64,000 bases of DNA, from the NCBI GenBank assembly GCA_002471665.1, contig DKQK01000071.1, positions 124,001-188,000 of the forward strand, in the 5' to 3' direction. Below are positions 25,594 to 33,870 of this stretch, piece after piece. The position numbers and the translations under genes were made by a program. Position 1 is the first letter of the stretch; the number at the start of each line of letters is the position of its first letter. The notes under the pieces are model-generated. The model was given only the letters and a program-made list of their open reading frames with translations. It made no database searches and had not been told where the DNA came from. This stretch comes from Gammaproteobacteria bacterium UBA7310. Lineage in GTDB: Bacteria; Pseudomonadota; Gammaproteobacteria; Pseudomonadales; Ketobacteraceae.

Positions 25594-27951
25594 CTACAGG
25601 TTCGCTTCTTTCACTTTGCGTAGATTACCGATCACATTCTGCAGCGCGCGATCGAACAGCTGGGAATCTTCCAGAATAAGGACTTCACCCTTCTTCAGGG
25701 CATGAGCCAGACCCAATGTGGTTTTCTCATCAATTTTCACACCGGTGCGGTTCACAAAAATCATCTTGTCGGCTGACTTGATGTGGGCGGCCAGCTTGGA
25801 TCGGGTTTTCGCGCCGTTGTCGCCACGAAACTCCATCCAGGCCCCCACGTTGACCTTCTTGGCCTGCTGCAAATAGGGATCGTCATCCGGCAATGCTGCC
25901 AGTTCTGAATCCGGAATCGCGCTGGGAGTGCGTGTGATATCCAATCGCGAAACCTTGTTTCGATCCGGAATCACCGGTGAAGCACCCATGCGCTCCATAT
26001 CTTCGGTCACAGCCGCAACCAGATCCTTGGCCGGATCCTTGCGATTGTCCAGATGCTCCGGAGTTTCGCCGCGCAGCACCTGCATCTGCAGCTGCTCCAA
26101 CTCAGTCAGCATCTCCCCCATCACAAAGGGGTTAAAGGAGACACTATTCAACCCCTGACGCAAATTCTTCAACAGAATGGGAACGATATTGAACAGTTTT
26201 TTACGCGCTGCATCGTCCTCTGTCGGAGCAACGCTCAACAACAGATGATCAATGGTTTTCACTGCGCCCAGCCAGTTATTGCTTTCCGGACCGTATTTCA
26301 GAAACACCAGTTTCAATACGCCCATCCAGCCATCGGTCAGCAAACGCACCACCACTTCGGGAACCGTCTTGCCGTCCAGCCGCTGGCGTACAGTTTCCAG
26401 AGCGGTTTTCTCGGCCAACTGGGCTTTCGCTTTTCCTTCTTCCGCCGCTTTGGTGCGCTGCTCTATCATCTGTGAGCGCCGCACTTCGGTCTGCATGAAC
26501 TGGCTGAAATCGTGCAACAGCTCATCGAACAGCACGGCTTCTTTCTCATATTCCGTCAGGATACGTTGCGCCGTGGATTGAATCTTTTTGAACACCATGT
26601 CCTTCTTCAGGTGATCGGCATCCTCATTCAGGCCAATCCCCGCCCGTGCCAATTCGTTAAGCAACTTGCGGGCAGGATGGCCACCACGGCTGAAGAAACT
26701 GTAATCCTGGATGGCAAGCTTTAGATAGGGAATCTGCAGTCGGCCCAACAAGGCCTTTACCGGTACAGGCAAGTTGTCATCATCCAGAATGAAATCAAAC
26801 AGCATGGAAACCAGATTAATCACATCGCTGTCGGTCTGCCCTACCCGTTCAGGGCCCTGCTTGGTTTCGCGCTGGCGCAGCAAATTGGATACAACACCAC
26901 GTACATTGACTTTCGGCAGACTGACGTTGCCGCTAATGACATCCTCACCCTGAGGCTGAACCTGTTGCAGGCGGGACAACATGTCAAACAGTTCGGCGTT
27001 CGACATCTCGCGAGCATTTTCTGCCGCCGAACCGATCGGCCCGGTGACCATATCCGTTACCGTAGGTACATTCCTGACGGAAGCCAGCAGGGTTTGCAAT
27101 TGGGTAAAAAATTCATTGGCCGCCTGCTTGGCTGCACTTTCCTGCGGCTCTGCTTTCTGATCTTCTGTTGTGGACTCTTTGGAGCGGCGACGAATGGACG
27201 CCAATTTGGGCGTACCTTTCAGATCAGGCAGCACCCCTGCGTCGGCCAACACGGCATTGGCGGTATCCAGCACCACGTCATATTCGGATATTACAAACTT
27301 ATCGAACAGCTTATAGAGCACCAGCCGCTTCTTAATATCACACTGCACGATCTGGGAGGCGCTGTTAAAGGCCTCACACACCTGCTGGGGATGAAACGGG
27401 TTATTTCGTTCGTTCACCTTGATATGGGCATGCACCAACACCGCTTCCATACGGGTGTTTATTTGATAGATGCGTTCTGCAAACTTGCTCTTGGCCTTGG
27501 ACACCATGCCTTCCAGAGCGACATTCATTTCCAGGTCGTCATCCGCCACCAATGACAATCCTTCCAGGGATGATACCGCTTCCAACGCGACACCGCCGTC
27601 ATCATTGGAATGCGGCAGTTTCTTGAACAGTACGTTCAACTTCTGATAGAAGCTACGCTCGATCTCTTTGCGGTTGAGACGCAGTTGACGCATGGTTTCG
27701 ATGTAGGCGTCCTTATCCTGCTCACTGCCGGATTTCTCTGCGTACTCAAAGAAAGTATCGTCAGCCTTATCGAACACATCAGCCAGCAGTTGGTGTAATT
27801 CCTCCAAAGCAGAACGGCGCGCTTTCATCAGCACGCTGGGCAAACCGGTATTCTGTTGCTGAGCTTTATCGTTCAGCATGGTGGAAGCACCAGTGGGGGA
27901 AGCCGACATCCCGTTTCCGTTGATACACCGAAGTTCTGGCTTCTGATTCAT
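25594..27951 (-). CDS. DUF1631 family protein
   Basis: The 785-residue soluble protein is largely alpha-helical, with charged heptad-like stretches (for example residues 480-530), and belongs to the uncharacterised DUF1631 family by its overall layout (FDFILDDDNLPVPVKALLGRLQIPYLK and HPARKLLNELARAG blocks). Near the C-terminus, GAWMEFRGDNGAKTRSKLAAHI followed by MIFVNRTGVK looks like a degenerate PilZ-type fold, which is an inference that would suggest a nucleotide-signalling role. It is transcribed alone: a terminator follows, and a 343-base region separates it from the divergent agcS. ATG start with GAGG upstream. Confidence 0.85.
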   Translation of the reverse strand: MNQKPELRCINGNGMSASPTGASTMLNDKAQQQNTGLPSVLMKARRSALEELHQLLADVFDKADDTFFEYAEKSGSEQDKDAYIETMRQLRLNRKEIERSFYQKLNVLFKKLPHSNDDGGVALEAVSSLEGLSLVADDDLEMNVALEGMVSKAKSKFAERIYQINTRMEAVLVHAHIKVNERNNPFHPQQVCEAFNSASQIVQCDIKKRLVLYKLFDKFVISEYDVVLDTANAVLADAGVLPDLKGTPKLASIRRRSKESTTEDQKAEPQESAAKQAANEFFTQLQTLLASVRNVPTVTDMVTGPIGSAAENAREMSNAELFDMLSRLQQVQPQGEDVISGNVSLPKVNVRGVVSNLLRQRETKQGPERVGQTDSDVINLVSMLFDFILDDDNLPVPVKALLGRLQIPYLKLAIQDYSFFSRGGHPARKLLNELARAGIGLNEDADHLKKDMVFKKIQSTAQRILTEYEKEAVLFDELLHDFSQFMQTEVRRSQMIEQRTKAAEEGKAKAQLAEKTALETVRQRLDGKTVPEVVVRLLTDGWMGVLKLVFLKYGPESNNWLGAVKTIDHLLLSVAPTEDDAARKKLFNIVPILLKNLRQGLNSVSFNPFVMGEMLTELEQLQMQVLRGETPEHLDNRKDPAKDLVAAVTEDMERMGASPVIPDRNKVSRLDITRTPSAIPDSELAALPDDDPYLQQAKKVNVGAWMEFRGDNGAKTRSKLAAHIKSADKMIFVNRTGVKIDEKTTLGLAHALKKGEVLILEDSQLFDRALQNVIGNLRKVKEANL

Positions 27952-28294
27952 GGCTGTTAGCCTCGTCTATGCGCATACATCTATTACACAAATTCACTCA
28001 ACATCCACGTGTTGCGAGCGTCATTCCTGCCTGCTTGTGCTGACTGACAAACTTTGTCAGGTTGTGAACGGTTCCAGCACCTTCACCTAGCAGTATAGGT
28101 ACGAATTCTGAACCCACCTGTCGGTGTTGACCTATTTGGGACTCAGATCACAAAGATTTTTGTCTGTTTTTTGTCCATTTATCGCCGTTTTTTTGACGGC
28201 AAAAATGACCACTCAGTAAGCCGTTGATATTCGTAAAAATACCCGGTTTCGCGTAAAATCGGTCTCCGAAACTAACCCGATTCAGGTGTACCCG
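27952..28294. other. Divergent promoter region between the DUF1631 gene and agcS
   Basis: This 343-base spacer has no gene. It contains a palindrome at 28044-28060 (listed separately), a weaker ACAAA/TTTGT inverted repeat at 28150-28163, and a GCCGT/ACGGC hairpin around a T run near 28183-28200. I cannot point to confident -35/-10 pairs, so neither promoter is placed. Confidence 0.5.
28044..28060. promoter_or_regulatory. Palindromic operator candidate, copy 1
   Basis: CTGACAAA and TTTGTCAG are perfect inverted repeats around a single central C. The central 15 bases, TGACAAACTTTGTCA (28045-28059), recur exactly at the pilA/pilB region (core 32016-32030). The palindrome is about 100 bases from the DUF1631 start and 235 bases from the agcS start. 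A transcription factor dimer site is the simplest reading; no factor is identified here. Confidence 0.6.
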
Positions 28295-29632
28295 ATGCAA
28301 ACCCTAACCGAATTTCTTTCGTGGCTCAGCGGCAACATTCTTTGGGGTGCCCCTATGCTGGTGGCCCTTTCGCTTACCGGCATCATCCTGACATTGGGCT
28401 TGCGTCTGGTGACCCTGCGTAAAATCCCCTATGCCTTCAGCCTGCTGCTCAAAGGCCGGCATTCAACTGAATCCGGCGACATCCCGCCATTCAATGCGCT
28501 GATGACCGCCATGTCCGCCACCGTGGGTACCGGCAATATTGCCGGGGTGGCCACCGCCATCGCCATGGGTGGCCCGGGCGCCCTGTTCTGGATGTGGTGC
28601 ATTGCCCTGGTGGGTATGGCCACCAAATACAGTGAAGCGGTATTGGCCGTAAGGTTTCGGGAACGTGACAATAAAGGGCACTATGTAGGCGGGCCCATGT
28701 ACTACATCAAAAACGGCATGGGCAGCGGCTGGGCCTGGCTCGGCACCCTGTTCGCAATCTTCGGCCTGGTGGCGGGCTTCGGCATCGGCAATACCGTTCA
28801 ATCCAACTCCGTGGCTGATGCTCTGGAAGCCACCTATGCAATACCTCATTGGGTAACCGGGGCCATCCTCGCCATCATTGCCGGGCTGGTGTTACTGGGT
28901 GGCATCCAGCGCATCGGCCAGGTAGCGGCCCGATTAGTGCCCTCCATGGCATTGCTGTACGTTGCCACCGGGATTTTGTTTATTGCCCTTAACGCCGGTG
29001 AAATTCCTGATGCCATCGCCACCATTGTGGACAGCGCCTTTAACGGTCACGCCGCCGTGGGCGGCTTCGCCGGCGCCAGCGTCATGGCAGCCATTCGCTT
29101 TGGGGTGGCTCGAGGCGTGTTTTCCAACGAAGCCGGCCTGGGCAGCGCCCCTATCGCCCATGCCGCCGCCCAAACCAACAACCCAGTGCAGCAAGGTTTT
29201 ATTGCCATGCTGGGGACCTTCATCGACACCATTATTATCTGCTCCATTACCGGCCTGGTGATTGTCATCAGTGGTGCCTGGACCCAGGGCGCCAGCGGTG
29301 CCGAATTAACACAACAGGCCTTCGACATCCTGGGCTACAACTATGGTGCCCATGTGGTGGCCATCGGCCTGGCGCTGTTTGCCTTTACTACGATTCTGGG
29401 CTGGAGCTACTATAGCGAACGCTGTGCGGAATACCTGTTCGGCACCGGCATGATCCTTCCTTTTCGCATCGTTTGGATTGTGGCAATTCCCGCCGGCGCC
29501 ATGCTCTCCCTGGACTTTGTCTGGCTGTTGGCAGACGTGCTCAATGCCATGATGGCCATCCCCAACCTGATTGCCCTGCTGGTACTGAGCCCGCTGGTAT
29601 TTAAGTTAACCAAAGATTATTTCAACAAGTAG
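28295..29632 (+). CDS. agcS: Amino acid/sodium symporter, AGCS family
   Basis: The 445-residue inner-membrane protein has the AGCS family signature VGTGNIAGVATAIAMGGPGALFWMW (about 75-99) and roughly ten membrane segments. Family members import alanine, glycine or related amino acids together with Na+; the substrate here is not predictable. The ATG at 28295 is preferred over an in-frame GTG at 28286 because AGG lies at the right spacing. It sits 7 bases before nadC and could share its transcript. Confidence 0.92.
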   Translation: MQTLTEFLSWLSGNILWGAPMLVALSLTGIILTLGLRLVTLRKIPYAFSLLLKGRHSTESGDIPPFNALMTAMSATVGTGNIAGVATAIAMGGPGALFWMWCIALVGMATKYSEAVLAVRFRERDNKGHYVGGPMYYIKNGMGSGWAWLGTLFAIFGLVAGFGIGNTVQSNSVADALEATYAIPHWVTGAILAIIAGLVLLGGIQRIGQVAARLVPSMALLYVATGILFIALNAGEIPDAIATIVDSAFNGHAAVGGFAGASVMAAIRFGVARGVFSNEAGLGSAPIAHAAAQTNNPVQQGFIAMLGTFIDTIIICSITGLVIVISGAWTQGASGAELTQQAFDILGYNYGAHVVAIGLALFAFTTILGWSYYSERCAEYLFGTGMILPFRIVWIVAIPAGAMLSLDFVWLLADVLNAMMAIPNLIALLVLSPLVFKLTKDYFNK

Positions 29633-29639
29633 CCTGAAT

Positions 29640-30479
29640 ATGACCATCGATTACCGACTGCAAGACCTGAAGCGCACTGTAGCCTTCGCCATTGAGGAAG
29701 ATGTACGGGACGGCGACATTACCGCCGCCCTGATTCCCGCTGCCAATACCGCCCAAGCCAGGATCATTACCCGGGAGCAGGCGGTGATTTGCGGCACAGA
29801 GTGGGTGGATGAAGTGTTTCGCCAGATTGACCCGGAGGTGAAGATTACCTGGCAGGTACAGGATGGCGATCAGGTACATCCTGATCAGGTGTTGTTCGAA
29901 CTGGAGGGCAATGCACGCAGCCTGCTCACCGGTGAACGCTGTGCACTGAATTTTCTGCAGACCCTGTCAGGAACGGCAACGGTGTGCCGCCATTACGCCG
30001 ACAAGGTTAAAGGCACCGGTGTCAAACTGCTGGACACCCGCAAAACCCTGCCGGGCTTGCGCACCGCGCAAAAGTATGCGGTAACCTGCGGCGGTTGCCA
30101 TAATCACAGGGTGGGCCTGTATGACGCATTTTTGATAAAAGAGAATCACATTGCGGCCTGCGGTGGCATCATTCAGGCCGTCAAAACCGCGCAGAAAAAC
30201 GCCCCTGGAAAGCCGGTGGAAATTGAAGTTGAGACTTTCCAGGAGCTGCATGAAGCACTGGAAGCCGGTGCTGATGTTATAATGCTGGATGATTTTAGCG
30301 TAACGGACATGGTAAGGGCGGTAGCGATCACCGCCGATCAGGCCAAGCTGGAAGCATCCGGCGGTGTAACGGACTCTACCTTACGCACCATTGCCGGGAC
30401 CGGGGTGGATTATATTTCCATTGGTGGGTTGACCAAGCATTGTCGGGCGGTAGATTTGTCGATGCGGTTTGAACAGTAA
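29640..30479 (+). CDS. nadC: Quinolinate phosphoribosyltransferase (carboxylating)
   Basis: The 279-residue enzyme contains the quinolinate phosphoribosyltransferase blocks TRKTLPGLRTAQKYAVTCGGCHNHRVGLYD (about 128-157) and EIEVET...DVIMLDDFS, followed by EASGGV. It converts quinolinate and PRPP to nicotinate mononucleotide in NAD synthesis. Its position beside the ampDE and pil genes is the conserved gammaproteobacterial arrangement. It converges on tfpZ with five bases between stops. Confidence 0.97.
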   Translation: MTIDYRLQDLKRTVAFAIEEDVRDGDITAALIPAANTAQARIITREQAVICGTEWVDEVFRQIDPEVKITWQVQDGDQVHPDQVLFELEGNARSLLTGERCALNFLQTLSGTATVCRHYADKVKGTGVKLLDTRKTLPGLRTAQKYAVTCGGCHNHRVGLYDAFLIKENHIAACGGIIQAVKTAQKNAPGKPVEIEVETFQELHEALEAGADVIMLDDFSVTDMVRAVAITADQAKLEASGGVTDSTLRTIAGTGVDYISIGGLTKHCRAVDLSMRFEQ

Positions 30480-30484
30480 TCAAA

Positions 30485-31237
30485 TCAACCCGTATTCGCG
30501 AACGGATTCGCATTCACATACACCGGTCTGGTATCAGAATCTCCAACAAATATTACAATCCACGAACCAAAGCGCGATACAACAGGGAGCCAGGAGAAAT
30601 CTTGATCGCCCACATTTAATGGCAATGATGACCGCTTTATTTGGGTCAACTTCTCCAACTGATCCCGCCCGTATGCATGACTTCTCACCTCACCCTGCTC
30701 ACAGTCACGATAGTAACGAGGCTGCAATTGTATGTCCTTGCCCTGCACAGCTGACCACAGTAATTCCGACCGCTCCTGCGGATCCGCTGGATAATCAACA
30801 CAAATGGTTTTCGGCCCCAACAACGGCAAACGGGTAAAACCGTCGTCAGCGCCATGCATGTCCGCGGCATCAAGCTCTGCCGCCACTACCACGTCCAATC
30901 GATCCTTAACAAACACCACATAAACCGGACGCGCCAGATAGACTGAATATATTCCGTAACTCAGGGCCGAAAACTGTATCAGTCCCACCACAAGATAGTC
31001 CCGCACCATCTCCTTGCGCACTTTGACTGGATTGAATATCACCAATGACATCACTGGCCCCAGCACAGCCTCTACACCAAGCACTAACAAAAAAAGATCT
31101 GTACCGCCAGTTAGCTGGGCAAAAGGTGCAGGGTACCACAACCGATAGACCAAGAACGCCGTTAACAATGCCACTATCAAGGTGAGAAAGCCATGCACCA
31201 ACATGGCATAGAGTTTTGCTTTAACCAGAGTATGCAC
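30485..31237 (-). CDS. tfpZ: TfpX/TfpZ-type type IV pilin accessory protein
   Basis: The 250-residue membrane protein lies directly behind pilA, the usual place for TfpZ-type accessory genes in Pseudomonas strains. It has hydrophobic segments near 14-33, 47-67 and 83-103, a conserved-looking VIFNPVKVRKEMVRDYLVVGLIQFSALSYGIYSVYLARP region, and a soluble C-terminal half. A GTG start at 31237 with AAGGA five bases upstream is used. TfpX/TfpZ proteins are thought to help pilin stability or assembly at the membrane, but the mechanism is unsettled. A terminator between pilA and this gene may limit its expression. Confidence 0.82.
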   Translation of the reverse strand: MHTLVKAKLYAMLVHGFLTLIVALLTAFLVYRLWYPAPFAQLTGGTDLFLLVLGVEAVLGPVMSLVIFNPVKVRKEMVRDYLVVGLIQFSALSYGIYSVYLARPVYVVFVKDRLDVVVAAELDAADMHGADDGFTRLPLLGPKTICVDYPADPQERSELLWSAVQGKDIQLQPRYYRDCEQGEVRSHAYGRDQLEKLTQIKRSSLPLNVGDQDFSWLPVVSRFGSWIVIFVGDSDTRPVYVNANPFANTG

Positions 31238-31254
31238 TTTGATCCTTCCAAACG

Positions 31255-31279
31255 AAAAAAGGCCCCCAAGGAGGCCTTT
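31255..31279 (-). terminator. Intrinsic terminator behind pilA
   Basis: Read on the minus strand, AAAGGCC (31279-31273) pairs with GGCCTTT (31264-31258), with T continuing to 31255. It sits 24 bases behind the pilA stop codon and 18 bases ahead of tfpZ. Confidence 0.75.
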
Positions 31280-31303
31280 CTGCAGTTTAATTCATTAAAC
31301 GAA

Positions 31304-31816
31304 TTAACGGCATTCCGCAGGCGCCAAGTTGGCTGCCAGTGTACCAACCCCAGCACCGGCAGCAGAGGCATTGGTAGCACCAGCAGCATTACAAGCCCAG
31401 GCAATACGGCCTGAAGGAGGGGTGTAAGTACCAATACCACCAGCACTATCAGGCAGCGCAGCTTCACTACCACCACTTGCACCCGTGTAAGGGGTCAGAA
31501 TCAGAGTAGGAGAACCAGCACCAATTGCCTGAGTATAAGTGATAGTGATCTGGCCGGTCGTATCAGAAACCCCGATACTTGTAACATTGGGAGTGGCAGC
31601 TGGAGCCGTCCAACCCGCTGTATATTCCACTCCATTTGCGGCATTCTCACCTACCGCCAATTTAGCCGCCGAGGCCAAATTCAGGCCTTCTGTTACACGG
31701 GCACGAATGGTGTAATCCTGGTAAGCAGGGATAGCCACCGCCGCCAGAATACCGATGATTGCAACAACAATCATCAATTCAATAAGGGTGAAACCCTGTT
31801 GCATTTGCTTCTTCAT
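31304..31816 (-). CDS. pilA: Type IV major pilin PilA (type IVa)
   Basis: The 170-residue prepilin has the type III leader MKKQMQQG and the mature start FTLIELMIVVAIIGILAAV, cleaved after Gly8 with Phe9 N-methylated by PilD, and Glu at mature position 5. The first 30 residues form the helical spine; the globular head is rich in Gly, Ala, Thr and Ser and has a C-terminal pair of cysteines (142 and 169) that should close the D-region loop. ATG 31816 is chosen with GGAGA seven bases upstream, over an in-frame ATG at 31834. Promoter is of sigma54 type. Confidence 0.96.
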   Translation of the reverse strand: MKKQMQQGFTLIELMIVVAIIGILAAVAIPAYQDYTIRARVTEGLNLASAAKLAVGENAANGVEYTAGWTAPAATPNVTSIGVSDTTGQITITYTQAIGAGSPTLILTPYTGASGGSEAALPDSAGGIGTYTPPSGRIAWACNAAGATNASAAGAGVGTLAANLAPAECR

Positions 31817-31894
31817 AGATGATTCTCCAAGCATGTTATTTACGCATATTGTTCAATTGACATCGGCACTGTGCCAACCAACTAGCTTAAGCAA

Positions 31895-31910
31895 AGCACA
31901 GCCTGTGCCA
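31895..31910 (-). promoter_or_regulatory. Sigma54-type promoter of pilA
   Basis: Read on the minus strand, TGGCAC AGGCT GTGCT matches the RpoN consensus TGGCAC-N5-TTGC with the GG and GC doublets 10 bases apart; one base differs in the -12 box. The start would be about 12 bases further, near 31884, leaving a leader of about 70 bases before pilA. In Pseudomonas pilA is known to need RpoN and PilR. Confidence 0.72.
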
Positions 31911-32006
31911 GAATCAAGAAATTAATATTCACCCCATAATTCAACCCGTTATGAGCTCACAATTTAACCAGCCCCTCCTTCTAGCCAATTCACCCCGGCA
32001 CAATCC

Positions 32007-32039
32007 GCCAGATAGTGACAAACTTTGTCACTATCTGGC
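32007..32039. promoter_or_regulatory. Perfect 33-base palindrome, operator candidate copy 2
   Basis: Sixteen-base arms (left 32007-32022, right 32024-32039) are perfect inverted repeats around a single C at 32023. Its core TGACAAACTTTGTCA is identical to copy 1 at 28045-28059, while the outer bases differ. It lies about 140 bases upstream of the predicted pilA start and 130 bases upstream of pilB, where activators of sigma54 promoters (PilR in Pseudomonas) commonly bind; PilR is known to recognise TGTC-containing sites. It is an operator or, less likely, a hairpin-forming element. Confidence 0.65.
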
Positions 32040-32170
32040 CTATTATTTTCGCTGGTTTACTTTGCGTTCTGAGCGTTTGATCTACTATTAGAAAAGAATC
32101 AATATATACAATTGATTAAAGCACATACCTCCCAAAAAACTGTAATCGATCCGGTATTGACTCAGGAATT

Positions 32171-33868
32171 ATGAATCTAAGCGGTCTAGCCAAAAAACTG
32201 TTAAATGACGGAGCGATAGCCGACGATGCTATTCGCAATGCTTCTGATACTGCCAGTAAGCAGAAAATCCCGCTGGTCACCTACCTGGTGCAGAACAACC
32301 TGGTTCCAGCCAGAACCATTGCCCTGGCAGCAGCCGAAGAATTTGGCACGCCGCTCATTGAGCTGGATGCCATGTCCGTTGACGCCTTCCCCAAGGAGCT
32401 AGTGGCCGAAAAACTGGTCCGCAAGCACCGGGCGTTGCCCCTTTTCAAACGCGGTACCCGGCTTTATGTCGCCGTTTCCGATCCTACCAACCTGCAGGCT
32501 CTGGACGAAATCAAGTTCAATACCGGGCTCAGCACCGAGGCGGTCATCGTCGACGAAGATAAGCTCGATGGTGCCATTGATCGCTATCTGGAGAACTCTG
32601 AAACCGGCTTCAATGACCTTGGCGATGCCGATTTGGACGACCTGGATATCGAAGCTGGAGGCGAGGAAGACCGGGCCAGCGACGTCACCGCTGAAGCCGC
32701 TGACGACGCCCCAATTGTAAGGTTTGTAAACAAAATCCTGTTGGATGCCATCAAACTGGGAGCGTCGGACATCCACTTTGAACCCTATGAGAAGGCCTAC
32801 CGCATACGACTCAGGGCAGATGGGATATTGCGGGAGGTGGCTCGTCCACCTGTCAACCTGGCGCCAAAGCTTGCCGCCCGACTCAAAGTCATGTCACAGC
32901 TCGACATTTCCGAACGCCGCGTTCCGCAGGATGGCCGTATCAAGCTGAAGCTCTCGAAAACCAGGGCGATCGACTTTCGAGTGAATACGCTACCAACCCT
33001 GTTCGGCGAAAAGATCGTATTGCGGATTCTGGACCCTGACAGTGCCAAACTGGGCATTGATATGCTGGGTTACGAAGAGGAACAGAAGGCACTTTATATG
33101 AAGGCGCTGGAACAGCCGCAGGGCATGATTCTGGTAACAGGCCCCACCGGGTCCGGCAAAACGGTGTCACTTTACACCGGTCTGAATATCCTCAACACCA
33201 CTGAACGCAATATTTCAACGGCGGAAGACCCAGCCGAGATCAACCTGGAAGGGGTGAACCAGGTTAACGTAAACACCAAGGTCGGGCTGGATTTCGGCTC
33301 TGCGTTACGGGCTTTCCTGCGCCAGGATCCGGACATTGTCATGGTGGGAGAGATTCGGGATCTTGAAACCGCAGAAATCGCGGTCAAAGCCGCCCAAACC
33401 GGCCATTTGGTTCTCTCCACCCTGCACACCAACAGTGCTCCAGAGACACTTACCCGTTTAAGGAATATGGGGGTACCGGCCTTCAACATTGCCACCTCCG
33501 TATCCTTGATTATTGCCCAGCGCCTGGCCCGAAGGCTGTGCAAGAACTGCAAAAAACCCCTCGACATTCCCCACGAAACGCTTATATCGGAGGGCTTTAA
33601 GGAAGAAGAAATCGGAACATTTACGATATATGGCCCGCAAGGTTGTGATAAATGTGTGAACGGGTACAAAGGACGAGTCGGTATTTATGAGGTAGTTAAG
33701 GTCACTGATGGCATTTCACGCATTATAATGGAAGAAGGTAACGCGATTCAGATCGCGGACGCTGCTCGAAAGGAAGGCTTCAATGACCTCAGGACCAGCG
33801 GGCTTAAAAAAGTAAAAGACGGTTTAACCAGTCTGGAAGAAGTTAACCGCGTAACCACAGGGCATTAA
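32171..33868 (+). CDS. pilB: Type IV pilus assembly ATPase PilB
   Basis: The 565-residue cytoplasmic AAA+ family ATPase has the Walker A GPTGSGKT at 324-331, an MVGEIRDLETAEIA Walker B region (about 392-405), and a C-terminal four-Cys zinc site (CKNCKK ... CDKC). It drives pilin polymerisation. The N-terminal MSHA-biogenesis-type domain (1-150) binds other machine parts. A weak AGGA lies three bases before the ATG. It is divergent from pilA and starts the pilBCD operon. Confidence 0.97.
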   Translation: MNLSGLAKKLLNDGAIADDAIRNASDTASKQKIPLVTYLVQNNLVPARTIALAAAEEFGTPLIELDAMSVDAFPKELVAEKLVRKHRALPLFKRGTRLYVAVSDPTNLQALDEIKFNTGLSTEAVIVDEDKLDGAIDRYLENSETGFNDLGDADLDDLDIEAGGEEDRASDVTAEAADDAPIVRFVNKILLDAIKLGASDIHFEPYEKAYRIRLRADGILREVARPPVNLAPKLAARLKVMSQLDISERRVPQDGRIKLKLSKTRAIDFRVNTLPTLFGEKIVLRILDPDSAKLGIDMLGYEEEQKALYMKALEQPQGMILVTGPTGSGKTVSLYTGLNILNTTERNISTAEDPAEINLEGVNQVNVNTKVGLDFGSALRAFLRQDPDIVMVGEIRDLETAEIAVKAAQTGHLVLSTLHTNSAPETLTRLRNMGVPAFNIATSVSLIIAQRLARRLCKNCKKPLDIPHETLISEGFKEEEIGTFTIYGPQGCDKCVNGYKGRVGIYEVVKVTDGISRIIMEEGNAIQIADAARKEGFNDLRTSGLKKVKDGLTSLEEVNRVTTGH

Positions 33869-33870
33869 GA

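Noticed and set aside
28183..28200. GCCGT/ACGGC hairpin around a T run as a terminator
   Set aside because: The T run is in the loop and not after the stem, so it does not fit a terminator in either direction.
30469..30837. A 122-codon plus-strand frame opposite tfpZ
   Set aside because: It overlaps tfpZ entirely and begins inside the nadC end; no ribosome site or recognisable product.
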